From positions 1 to 35,777 of the forward strand of contig JAHLVZ010000019.1 of the NCBI GenBank assembly GCA_019058165.1: DNA of 35,777 bases, given 5' to 3'. A program made the position numbers and the translations under genes. Below are positions 9,295 through 17,899 of the stretch, in pieces. The stretch's first letter is position 1. Every line of letters starts with the position of its first letter. The notes under the pieces are model-generated. The model had not been told where the DNA came from. It searched no databases and was given only the letters and a program-made list of their open reading frames with translations. The DNA is from Candidatus Heimdallarchaeota archaeon. Its GTDB lineage: Archaea; Asgardarchaeota; Heimdallarchaeia; JABLTI01.

Positions 9295-9576
9295 TTGGAA
9301 ATGAAAAATGCTACACTCAGAACTAAAAAAGGCTTAATTGAAGTGGAACTAAGCATAGAAAATAATCGAATGTCCACACTAAAGATTACCGGTGATTTTT
9401 TCATCTATCCTGAGGAAGCACTAGAAATTATTGAACAAGAGTTATTGGGTATTACAATAGACAAGGAACAACTCAAAAACAAAATTGAAGAAATCTATAA
9501 GAAACAACAAATATCCACTCCTGGAATTACAATTAATGATTGGGTTACAGTAATTTTGAAAGCAATCAATCTTTAA
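9295..9576 (+). CDS. Stand-alone lipoate-protein ligase C-terminal domain (LplB-like)
   Basis: LKITGDFFIYPEEALEIIEQELLGI is characteristic of the LplA C-terminal domain. TTG start at 9295 or ATG at 9301. Confidence 0.7.
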   Translation: MEMKNATLRTKKGLIEVELSIENNRMSTLKITGDFFIYPEEALEIIEQELLGITIDKEQLKNKIEEIYKKQQISTPGITINDWVTVILKAINL

Positions 9577-9635
9577 ACATATTTAAAAACGCTATCTAAA
9601 ATTTATCAATAATTATCATAGATGAGTGGGTTAGT

Positions 9636-9908
9636 GTGAAAATAACTTTCGACTTTAAAGGATCGATTTTTGGTCAAAAAGAGAAAATTGTCTTAACATT
9701 GAAAGATAATCTTTCAGTTTTAGCTGCTCTTAAAGAGCTAGCTTCACAAATCTCATCACTCGAGACGTTACTCTTTAAAGAAGATTCATTACGTAATGAT
9801 ATCCTTGTATTTGTTGATAGAACAGATGTAATAACAATGAAATTGCTTGAAATGTCTTTAGAAGACGGACAACAAATCACTGTCTTACCACTTGCTCATG
9901 GTGGCTAA
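9636..9908 (+). CDS. Ubiquitin-like/MoaD-like beta-grasp protein ending in Gly-Gly
   Basis: 90 aa, ..NDILVFVDRTDVITMKLLEMSLEDGQQITVLPLAHGG: MoaD/Urm1/SAMP-like C-terminal strand and diglycine. GTG start. Confidence 0.75.
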   Translation: MKITFDFKGSIFGQKEKIVLTLKDNLSVLAALKELASQISSLETLLFKEDSLRNDILVFVDRTDVITMKLLEMSLEDGQQITVLPLAHGG

Positions 9909-9947
9909 AAGTAAATAAAAGATGAATAAAAGGAGAGCTTGATTTAG

Positions 9948-12008
9948 ATGAGCTTGATAGAGAAAATTTCGAATTTAATGACTAATCAAAAAAAGATAAG
10001 AAATATTGCTCTAGTTGCTCATATAGACCATGGAAAAACAACTCTATCAGACTCTCTACTTGTATCCGCAGGTGTTTTAGCTCCATCTATAGCGGGAGAA
10101 GCACGTGCCTTAGATTTTTTACCTGAGGAGCAAAGACGCGGTATAACTATGAAAACCGCGAATATTTCATTAATTGTCAAAAAAGAAGATGAGGAATTTT
10201 TAGTTAATTTAATTGACAGTCCTGGTCATGTAGATTTTTCTGGTAAAGTTGCGCGAGCCTTACGAATTGTTGATGGTGCAATAGTGGTTATAGATGCTGT
10301 AGAACAAGTTATGGCGCAAACAGAGACAGTTATTAGACAATGTGTAACTGAAGGTGTTAAACCGATTCTCTTCATTAACAAAGTAGATCGTTTAATCAAT
10401 GAATTAAAATTAACTCCAACACAAATTGCAGAAAGAATTGAGATAATTTATAATAATTTTAATACCTTGGTAAAGAGGTTCTCAAAAAATTCCACAGTGC
10501 CAAAGTGGCGAAGCTCAACGAGAGACGGAAGTGTGATATTCGGTTCTGCTCTTCATCGCTGGGCAATTTCAATCCCAATTGCTAAAGAGACTGAAATAAC
10601 ATTTGATCAAATTGTTGAATACTACTCAAAAAATGAAATTGAAACTTTGCAACAAATATTACCAATAGAGAAACCTTTGATTGATATGATCATTAATCAC
10701 TTACCAGACCCAATAACTGCTCAAAAATACAGGATACAGAACATTTGGAAAGGAGATTTGTCTTCTGATGTTGGACAGGCAATGATTAATTGTCAAGCAG
10801 AGGGAGAGGTCATACCATTAGTTTTTGGTTCAACGAAAATTTTGATGGATAAACATGCAGGACTATTAGTATTAGGGCGTATTTTCTCTGGAGTACTAAA
10901 GGAAAAAACAAACGTAATACTCCTAAACACAAAAGAAACAAAGAATATACAAAGTATATTTGTCTTTATGGGAGAAGATAAAAAACGAGTAACTCAAGTT
11001 CCTGCTGGTAACACAGTAGCAATCTCGGGTCTAGGTGAAATAAATCCAGGGGAAACACTCGTAAGTCTAAATCAAAAAGAAATGTTGCCTTTTGAAGAAA
11101 TAAAATATCTTGCAAATCCCGTTGTTACTGTTGCAATAGAACCAGAAATGCTTCGTGACCTGCCACAACTTAAGAAGGTTCTCGAGCGATTTGACTTGGA
11201 GGACCCAAATCTCCTCATAAGAATTGATGACCAATCAGGTGAAATCCTCTTAATGGGATTGGGCGAATTACATCTCGAAACAGTAGTAAATGATGTTTCC
11301 TTATTGGTTAAATGCTCATCCACATCACCTCTTGTCATTTTTGTTGAAAGAATTAGTAAACCAAGTGGAGAAATATCTCGAGATGAATTTGGTTCAAAAG
11401 TGAAATTACTCGTAGAATCTAATACAGAAGATACAATCTCAACACCATCAATTAGCAAGGAAATTGGGGATTACAGTGAAGGATTAAGTCAATATAAAAA
11501 TGAGATTATTATTAAGAAATCTATAATGAACAAATTTTCAAAGGAAGCGATTGAGAATATTTTAGTGGGAATAAGAAGTGCATTGATTTCGGGACCAATC
11601 TCTTCTAAACCAGTTTCTGGTGTTCGAGTCAAAATTATCGATTTCGAAGCTACTGAGGGCGAGAAATTCGAGCATACAGTTCCTTTACTAAGAAATTCTG
11701 TGTGGGACGCAATGCGCAAAGGAGAAATCGCTACTCAAGAACCCATCTATAAGATACAAATCACAACCCCTGTGATGTACCTAGGAAAAGTGACTTCGGT
11801 TATCCATAAAAGAAGAGGGGATATAATTGATGTTAGATCTGATCAAGATCTCGTCATAATTTCAGGGATTCTGCCTGTCGCTGAATCTTTCAAGATAGAT
11901 CAAGACTTACGATCCGATACTGAAGGAAGAGCATTTTGGCAAATGTCCTTTGAACGATATGAGATAATTTCAGAAACTCGCTTAGAGGAATATAAACAAA
12001 AGCAGTAA
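9948..12008 (+). CDS. EF-2-like translational GTPase paralog lacking the diphthamide loop
   Basis: AHIDHGKTTLSDSLL, RGITMKTANIS, DSPGHVDFSGKV, NKVD. Domain IV reads GVRVKIIDFEATEGEKFEHTVPLLRN instead of the canonical HxDxxHRGxxQ motif. Confidence 0.9.
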   Translation: MSLIEKISNLMTNQKKIRNIALVAHIDHGKTTLSDSLLVSAGVLAPSIAGEARALDFLPEEQRRGITMKTANISLIVKKEDEEFLVNLIDSPGHVDFSGKVARALRIVDGAIVVIDAVEQVMAQTETVIRQCVTEGVKPILFINKVDRLINELKLTPTQIAERIEIIYNNFNTLVKRFSKNSTVPKWRSSTRDGSVIFGSALHRWAISIPIAKETEITFDQIVEYYSKNEIETLQQILPIEKPLIDMIINHLPDPITAQKYRIQNIWKGDLSSDVGQAMINCQAEGEVIPLVFGSTKILMDKHAGLLVLGRIFSGVLKEKTNVILLNTKETKNIQSIFVFMGEDKKRVTQVPAGNTVAISGLGEINPGETLVSLNQKEMLPFEEIKYLANPVVTVAIEPEMLRDLPQLKKVLERFDLEDPNLLIRIDDQSGEILLMGLGELHLETVVNDVSLLVKCSSTSPLVIFVERISKPSGEISRDEFGSKVKLLVESNTEDTISTPSISKEIGDYSEGLSQYKNEIIIKKSIMNKFSKEAIENILVGIRSALISGPISSKPVSGVRVKIIDFEATEGEKFEHTVPLLRNSVWDAMRKGEIATQEPIYKIQITTPVMYLGKVTSVIHKRRGDIIDVRSDQDLVIISGILPVAESFKIDQDLRSDTEGRAFWQMSFERYEIISETRLEEYKQKQ

Positions 12009-12108
12009 AAAATTGACTGCAAAAAAAGAATCGTATAAGCTACTAATTGACTATCTTTTTAAACTTGAAAAAAAGATATTAGATGAAAATTATATATTAT
12101 TCTGAAGT

Positions 12109-12771
12109 ATGGTGAAGAGTAACGTGCGACGAATTAAAGATGATTTAGGCAAAACAATTGACGAAGCTGATAACTTAGCGAAAATGATTATGATTGAGCA
12201 AGGGATTGATGCTGCCTATGAAATCGACGAACCCATCTCACGAAGCTATGCATTTTGTGACTGCATAATAGCTATTTCTGAATTTGCCAGGGAAACAAGT
12301 AACTTTGAAACTCTAGAAAGAACTCAACCATTACTTGAACAAATTACAAATAAAGGTGCAACAGCAAGAGCTCTCAGTTATCTAGCAGTAGTCCTCTCTG
12401 CACTAAATCACGAAGAAGAAGCTGAAAAAGCATTACTTGATTCAATAAAATACGCTTCAGAAATAGGAGATGACTTTGATCGAAGAGACGCTTTACTTGA
12501 TATTGCCACTTCTGCTGCAGATATGTCATTTTTATTGAATAAACGCAAATTAGTTAATTTAGGATTACAATTTCAGGATCAATTAACAAAAGGACAAAAA
12601 GCATATCTCTATGGTTATCTTTCAACAGTTCTTCCATCCGAAGAAGGCACTCAGTTAATGAGAGAAGCTATGAACATAGTAAGTCAAATAAAAGATCCAA
12701 TTACAAGATCCAAAGTTTCATTAGAACTTGCAACTCTTCTAACAAGCAATCCAAAACCACTTGAAGAATAA
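12109..12771 (+). CDS. TPR/alpha-solenoid-like repeat protein
   Basis: Helical repeats such as ARALSYLAVVLSALNHEEEAEKALLDSIKYA and RRDALLDIATSAAD. Confidence 0.55.
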   Translation: MVKSNVRRIKDDLGKTIDEADNLAKMIMIEQGIDAAYEIDEPISRSYAFCDCIIAISEFARETSNFETLERTQPLLEQITNKGATARALSYLAVVLSALNHEEEAEKALLDSIKYASEIGDDFDRRDALLDIATSAADMSFLLNKRKLVNLGLQFQDQLTKGQKAYLYGYLSTVLPSEEGTQLMREAMNIVSQIKDPITRSKVSLELATLLTSNPKPLEE

Positions 12772-12784
12772 AAAATAAAAATCA

Positions 12785-13486
12785 CTAGAAATAATCGAAG
12801 AATCTCACTACTTTTCTTCCTTCTTTAGGAGTAAAGATAATCTTAAAGAAATTAGCAATGTCATGTTGATCAATTGGTTTTTTTCTCGGTTGAGTTTTTT
12901 GATTTCGAAGTGCCTCTAATACTTTCTCCTCAGTTGCTTCTCCATCAATTTCCACTATACTATAACAAGTACCAATAGCATGTACATGATGCGCATCAGA
13001 ACCACCAACTTCGCTGAAACCATTGTGTTTGAACGCTACTTTAGCCATAATATTTGGAAAATTAAGAAAGATCTTAGCGAATCCATTATAGAATTCCATA
13101 GCATCTGCTTTTAAGGTATAAGCTTTCCAGCCAACACTATTGTGAGACATAAATGGGTGAGGGATAATTGAAACTCCACCCAAATCACTGATTAATTCTA
13201 TAGTTTCTTCCGATGGTCGATTTGGAGGAATTTCCTCGTTAATACCATAAGCGATAATATGTCCATCTGCAGTATCGACTTCAACACCTGCTAAATAGAT
13301 CTTCTCTTTGTCTTTAGCTTTAAACATCTCAGTTACTTTTTTGGCAAAAGCGAAATCATTATGAGCAAGTAAACCCGCACCATCAAGCCCTCTAGAACGT
13401 AAAACACTTGGAATGTGTTGGTATTTAACACGCTCATCTACATGAACGTGAAAATCAATAGCTAAATGCTTCTTCTCTGAGGACAT
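12785..13486 (-). CDS. PHP-domain metal-dependent phosphoesterase
   Basis: AIDFHVHVD, LLAHNDF, IIPHPF, GGSDAHHVHAIG: PHP metal-binding motifs. Confidence 0.8.
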   Translation of the reverse strand: MSSEKKHLAIDFHVHVDERVKYQHIPSVLRSRGLDGAGLLAHNDFAFAKKVTEMFKAKDKEKIYLAGVEVDTADGHIIAYGINEEIPPNRPSEETIELISDLGGVSIIPHPFMSHNSVGWKAYTLKADAMEFYNGFAKIFLNFPNIMAKVAFKHNGFSEVGGSDAHHVHAIGTCYSIVEIDGEATEEKVLEALRNQKTQPRKKPIDQHDIANFFKIIFTPKEGRKVVRFFDYF

Positions 13487-13620
13487 GATGTATCAAATAT
13501 TAAGAATCCCTTTTAGAAATTTTTCACTAATCCCTTGAAATAAAGTCGGATTTTAAGAGGGAAAATCTTTTGAGTAAGCACTGTGTTTTTATTATACCTT
13601 TTAAGGAGGGTACTACACAT

Positions 13621-13818
13621 ATGGTCGTTAAAGTACTAGAAATCATTGGAAGTTCCCCTAAGAGTTGGGAAGATGCAGCAAATACTGCTGTAAAAGAAGC
13701 ATCAGAATCCATTCGTGGAATAAGTGGTGTTGATGTAATTAATTTTACAGCTGTTGTAAAAGACGGAAAAATTGTCAAATACAAAGCTTGTTGTAAAATT
13801 GCTTTTTCAGTAGAATAG
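13621..13818 (+). CDS. Dodecin-family flavin-binding protein
   Basis: MVVKVLEIIGSSPKSWEDAANTAVKEASESIRGISGVDVINFTAVVKDGKIVKYKACCKIAFSVE. ATG 13621 is preceded by AAGGAGGG at 13603-13610, so the track start (13570) is probably too early. Confidence 0.88.
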   Translation: MVVKVLEIIGSSPKSWEDAANTAVKEASESIRGISGVDVINFTAVVKDGKIVKYKACCKIAFSVE

Positions 13819-13838
13819 CTAGTTAACTAGTAAAATTT

Positions 13839-13880
13839 GAAGGGATTCAACCCTTCCTCTACTTTTATTTTTTAAGAATC
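13839..13880 (+). terminator. Hairpin plus T-rich tract downstream of the dodecin gene
   Basis: GAAGGG (13839-13844), loop ATTCAA, CCCTTC (13851-13856), then a pyrimidine/T-rich stretch. Confidence 0.6.
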
Positions 13881-13903
13881 TAATAGATTAGTGTCTAGTT
13901 TAC

Positions 13904-14341
13904 TTAATATTTGTGAATGAATCGTGCTCGTTCAGAAAAGCTAAATTTTTCCATATCTTCCCTTATGAGTAATCTTAACTGATGTTCAAAATCCTCTGTA
14001 ATGACATTTTGTTTCATCAGATCAATTATCTTGCTGGTGTTTACTAGCTCAGGATCTATTTCTAATAGCTTTTTTGTATGGCTTACTTCTAAGGCATTAA
14101 ATTCATCATTTAATTTCGGATTATCTATAAATTGGCATATCAAGTGAGGTTTATCTTTTAATCCATCATCAAAGAGAATAGCAGTTATTTTAGCTGTTAA
14201 TCTAGGATCATTTTTTTGGACGTAATCAGGATTAAGAAGCAATAGATTACCAAGTAATCCATAAAATTCCTTATAATTCTCCCCTATAATTTCCAAACAA
14301 GCACTTTCCAAAAGTGTTTTTTCTTTCAAGTAGTTCCCCAA
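13904..14341 (-). CDS. Hypothetical helical protein
   Basis: 145 aa ORF with coherent composition and no competing ORF. No family recognised. Confidence 0.5.
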   Translation of the reverse strand: MGNYLKEKTLLESACLEIIGENYKEFYGLLGNLLLLNPDYVQKNDPRLTAKITAILFDDGLKDKPHLICQFIDNPKLNDEFNALEVSHTKKLLEIDPELVNTSKIIDLMKQNVITEDFEHQLRLLIREDMEKFSFSERARFIHKY

Positions 14342-14468
14342 TTTTTTCCTTGTAAATAGTATAGTTAATTAATTATTTAAAACTTGATAAATTTTGAAGT
14401 AATGAAACAAATTTTAAGTGAAAACTTTCGCTTATCTCTCTATAGATGTGTTTTTAGTTTGAAGATAT

Positions 14469-16463
14469 TTGGAACACTGGGTGCGACTAGTATTGATTGA
14501 ATTCAAGTTAACGAAGGGTCTAACTCCGAAAGGTGATCAGCCTAAAGCGATCAAAGCAATAGTTGATGGTTTCAAGAAAGGATTAAGTCGTCAAGTACTG
14601 AAAGGAGTTACAGGCTCAGGCAAGACATTCTCAGTTGCAAATATAGTAGAGAAATTACAAGTACCCACACTAGTTTTGTCACCAAATAAAACCCTTGCAG
14701 CTCAACTTTGTTCAGATTATAGACGATACTTTCCTGATAATGCTGTTGAGTACTTTGTGTCATTCTATGATTATTATCAGCCAGAAGCGTACGTTCCCCG
14801 GACAGACACCTATATTGGCAAGGACACTTCCATTAATGAAGAAATTGAAAAGATGAGACATGCTACAACTCACGCTCTTGCTACTAGAAGAGATGTCATC
14901 ATCGTTGCAAGTGTATCAGCTATTTTTGGTTTAGGGCCACCTCAAGCATATCGTACTATCCTTAATCTTGAAAAAAATGTAACTGTAAAAAGAATGCAGA
15001 TTCTCAGAAGATTAGTTGCTTTACAGTATGAGAGAAATGATTTTGAATTGAAAAGAGGAACATTTCGAGCGAAAGGTGATACCATAGAGATTTTTCCACC
15101 TCATTCTGATAAGACAACTATTCGCATTGAAATGTTTGGAGATACTATTGAAAAAATAACAGAAAACGAATATCCAACCGGTAAGAAGCTAAACGAAATA
15201 GAATCGTTTAATGTTTTCCCAGCAACTCATTATATGACTGAAGAAGAAACAATTTCAGGTGTTGCTGATAAAATCAGAAGTGAACTTGATGAGAGAATAA
15301 CCTATTTTGAAGAAAAGAATCTGCTTTTAGAGAAGCAGCGGATTTCTGAAAGAACACGTTATGACCTCGAGTTGTTACAATCAATAGGTTATTGCCCTGG
15401 GATTGAAAACTACTCTATGTATTTAGACAATCGTAATTTCGGAGAACGTCCATTTGTTTTATTAGATCATTTTCCTGAGGATTTCCTTATGGTTATTGAT
15501 GAATCCCATATTACTATACCTCAAGTTGGTGGTATGTATGCGGGAGATCGTTCACGAAAACAAACGTTAGTTAATTATGGTTTCCGACTTCCTTCAGCAC
15601 TTGAGAATCGTCCTCTTCAATTTGAAGAATTTAAAGCTTTTATGAAAAAAGTTGTTTTTACTTCAGCAACTCCAGGACCATATGAGTTCGAACATGGAGA
15701 AGCTATTGTTGAACAAATTATTCGTCCAACTGGACTGGTCGACCCTGAAATTATCATCAAACCTATTGATAATCAAGTTGATGTGCTACTTGATGAAATA
15801 GTAAAACGTGTAAAAATCAAAGAACGAACTTTAGTTACCACATTGACTAAAAGAATGGCTGAAGAGTTAGCTCAATACCTTGCTGAGAAAGGAATTAAAG
15901 CGGAATACTTGCATTCAGAAATTCAAACTATTGATAGAGTATCAATCTTGCGTGATTTGCGCAAAGGAAAATTCGATGTTATTGTTGGAATTAATCTTTT
16001 ACGAGAAGGTTTGGACCTACCGGAAGTATCATTGGTTACTATATTAGATGCAGACAAAGAAGGTTTTCTCAGATCTCAACGTTCCCTCACTCAAATTATC
16101 GGAAGAGCTTCGAGGAACATAAATGGAAGGGTGATTCTTTTTGCTGATAATATGACTAATTCGATCAAGAGAACAGTAGAAGATAATAATCGTAGGAGAA
16201 GAATACAAATACAATACAACAAGAAACACGGCATTACTCCACAAACAATCCAAAAATCATTGGAAGACATAACTGATGGCTTAATAAAATTAGAGAAAAT
16301 TCCTGCAAGGAAAGCCCAAGAATTCAGGCAAATGGAAGAAAGTGATTTAGTTCTCGTTCTTATGGAGTTAAAAGATCAAATGAAAGAAGCAGCACAAAAA
16401 CTTGAGTTTGAAAAAGCAGCTGAAATCCGTGATTTAATCCGTGAATTAGAAGGCGCAAACTGA
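14469..16463 (+). CDS. uvrB: Excinuclease ABC subunit B (UvrB)
   Basis: GVTGSGKT, SFYDYYQPEAYVP, VIDESH, TSATPGPYE, IIRPTGLVDPE, GINLLREGLDLPEVSLVTILDADKEGFLRSQRSL, C-terminal UVR motif. The true start may be TTG at 14493. Confidence 0.95.
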   Translation: MEHWVRLVLIEFKLTKGLTPKGDQPKAIKAIVDGFKKGLSRQVLKGVTGSGKTFSVANIVEKLQVPTLVLSPNKTLAAQLCSDYRRYFPDNAVEYFVSFYDYYQPEAYVPRTDTYIGKDTSINEEIEKMRHATTHALATRRDVIIVASVSAIFGLGPPQAYRTILNLEKNVTVKRMQILRRLVALQYERNDFELKRGTFRAKGDTIEIFPPHSDKTTIRIEMFGDTIEKITENEYPTGKKLNEIESFNVFPATHYMTEEETISGVADKIRSELDERITYFEEKNLLLEKQRISERTRYDLELLQSIGYCPGIENYSMYLDNRNFGERPFVLLDHFPEDFLMVIDESHITIPQVGGMYAGDRSRKQTLVNYGFRLPSALENRPLQFEEFKAFMKKVVFTSATPGPYEFEHGEAIVEQIIRPTGLVDPEIIIKPIDNQVDVLLDEIVKRVKIKERTLVTTLTKRMAEELAQYLAEKGIKAEYLHSEIQTIDRVSILRDLRKGKFDVIVGINLLREGLDLPEVSLVTILDADKEGFLRSQRSLTQIIGRASRNINGRVILFADNMTNSIKRTVEDNNRRRRIQIQYNKKHGITPQTIQKSLEDITDGLIKLEKIPARKAQEFRQMEESDLVLVLMELKDQMKEAAQKLEFEKAAEIRDLIRELEGAN

Positions 16464-16547
16464 AAATTCAGAACCTTTAAGCAATTCTTTAAAAAGCGAG
16501 TATTTTATCTTTAAACAAGTAAAAACACCAATTCCAGTGATGTTATT

Positions 16548-17153
16548 TTGGGAAATCAAGAAAAGAAACAAAAAAAATCTGAAGATGTAAGTTTAGAGGT
16601 ACAGAAAACTAAGAAAAAGAAATCTTCGGAGCCTATTCTTGCTAAGTTAATAAAAAGTGAGATTCTTATCGAAGATCACCAAGATGCAAGAATAATTTAT
16701 GACAATGGTTACTATGGTCTTCTCAATAAAGATAAAACCTTATCTCTGAATTTTGAGGAAGCACTTCACTTACTGGAAAGAGATGTCATAAAAATCGCAG
16801 ACGAAAATGGTGTTTGGCTTGATGTGAGTAATTGTGCTTGGATATTCTCTGAAAGAAAGGATAGTTTCTGGTCAGATTATTTAGTCTATAAGGACTTACG
16901 AAATAGAGGATATATTGTAGGACAAGGCATTAGTGACGTAGTAAAATACCGACTTTATCCGCGTGGGGCAAAAATAGGTCAAGAAGTTGCGAAAATTATG
17001 GTTACACCCTTAGGAGAGGGTATGACAATTAATATTGAAAGTTTAGATGAAATTGTAACCCAAACTCAAAGTTTGAAGAAGAAATTGTTAATTGCTTGCG
17101 TTGATCGATTGGGTGATGTTTCTTATTATGAGTTACAAACACTCTTCAATTAA
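16548..17153 (+). CDS. tRNA-splicing endonuclease (EndA)-like protein
   Basis: SDYLVYKDLRNRGYIVGQG..KYRLYPRG..SLKKKLLIACVDRLGDVSYYEL matches the EndA catalytic domain, but the expected catalytic His position reads Val. Confidence 0.8.
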   Translation: MGNQEKKQKKSEDVSLEVQKTKKKKSSEPILAKLIKSEILIEDHQDARIIYDNGYYGLLNKDKTLSLNFEEALHLLERDVIKIADENGVWLDVSNCAWIFSERKDSFWSDYLVYKDLRNRGYIVGQGISDVVKYRLYPRGAKIGQEVAKIMVTPLGEGMTINIESLDEIVTQTQSLKKKLLIACVDRLGDVSYYELQTLFN

Positions 17154-17171
17154 GAGTAAATCAGTAAATAG

Positions 17172-17888
17172 TTGTGGGAAACAATGACTGGGAATAAAAA
17201 AGCAATTCAAGAAATGAAGAGAAAAGCAGCAAAAGAAGCACTCAAATTCGTTAAAGATAGGATGGTTCTTGGAATCGGTAGTGGATCAACAGTTAGAGAA
17301 TTCATAAAGCTATTAGGAACCTCGGATTTTGACACCCAAGAAATCGTTTGTATACCAAGTTCACTTGATACCGAAAACATGTTAATAGAAAATAATATGG
17401 TGGTTGGAACATTAAACCAATATCCTGTTATTGATTTAACTGTTGATGGAGCAGATAGAGTCGATAAAGACTTAAATGTAATCAAGGGCGGTGGGGGTGC
17501 ATTATTAAGAGAGAAGATAATTGCTGCTGCTGCTAAAGATTTAGTTATCATTGTTGATGAATCAAAAATGGTTGATGAATTAGGAGGAAGTTTTCCAATT
17601 CCTGTCGAAGTAATCCCTCATGCAAAAGAATTCGTTAAGAAGAAATTACTTGCTCTACAAGGTGAACCTGAATTACGGATAGCTTCAGATAAACTAGGAC
17701 CTACAGTAACAGACAATGGTAATGTCATCCTGGATACAGATTTTAAGATAATTAGTAATCCTACGATATTTGAAGGAATTTTAAACAATATTCCAGGTGT
17801 TATGGAAAATGGTCTTTTCCCAAACTACATAGTAAGCAGAGTAATAGTTGCAACTGAAAAGGAGATAAAAGTAAAGGAAAAAACGTGA
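17172..17888 (+). CDS. rpiA: Ribose-5-phosphate isomerase A
   Basis: LGIGSGSTVREFI, DLTVDGADRVD, IKGGGGALLREKI, VDESKMV, PIPVEVIPHA. Confidence 0.94.
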   Translation: MWETMTGNKKAIQEMKRKAAKEALKFVKDRMVLGIGSGSTVREFIKLLGTSDFDTQEIVCIPSSLDTENMLIENNMVVGTLNQYPVIDLTVDGADRVDKDLNVIKGGGGALLREKIIAAAAKDLVIIVDESKMVDELGGSFPIPVEVIPHAKEFVKKKLLALQGEPELRIASDKLGPTVTDNGNVILDTDFKIISNPTIFEGILNNIPGVMENGLFPNYIVSRVIVATEKEIKVKEKT

Positions 17889-17899
17889 TTTAGATAAAG

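Noticed and set aside
11072-11458. 128-aa minus-strand ORF inside the EF-2 paralog
   Set aside because: Antisense to a clear EF-2 coding region; no recognisable domain.
13819-13830. 12-bp palindrome CTAGTTAACTAG right after the dodecin stop
   Set aside because: AT-rich short palindrome likely by chance; the nearby GAAGGG/CCCTTC hairpin better explains termination.
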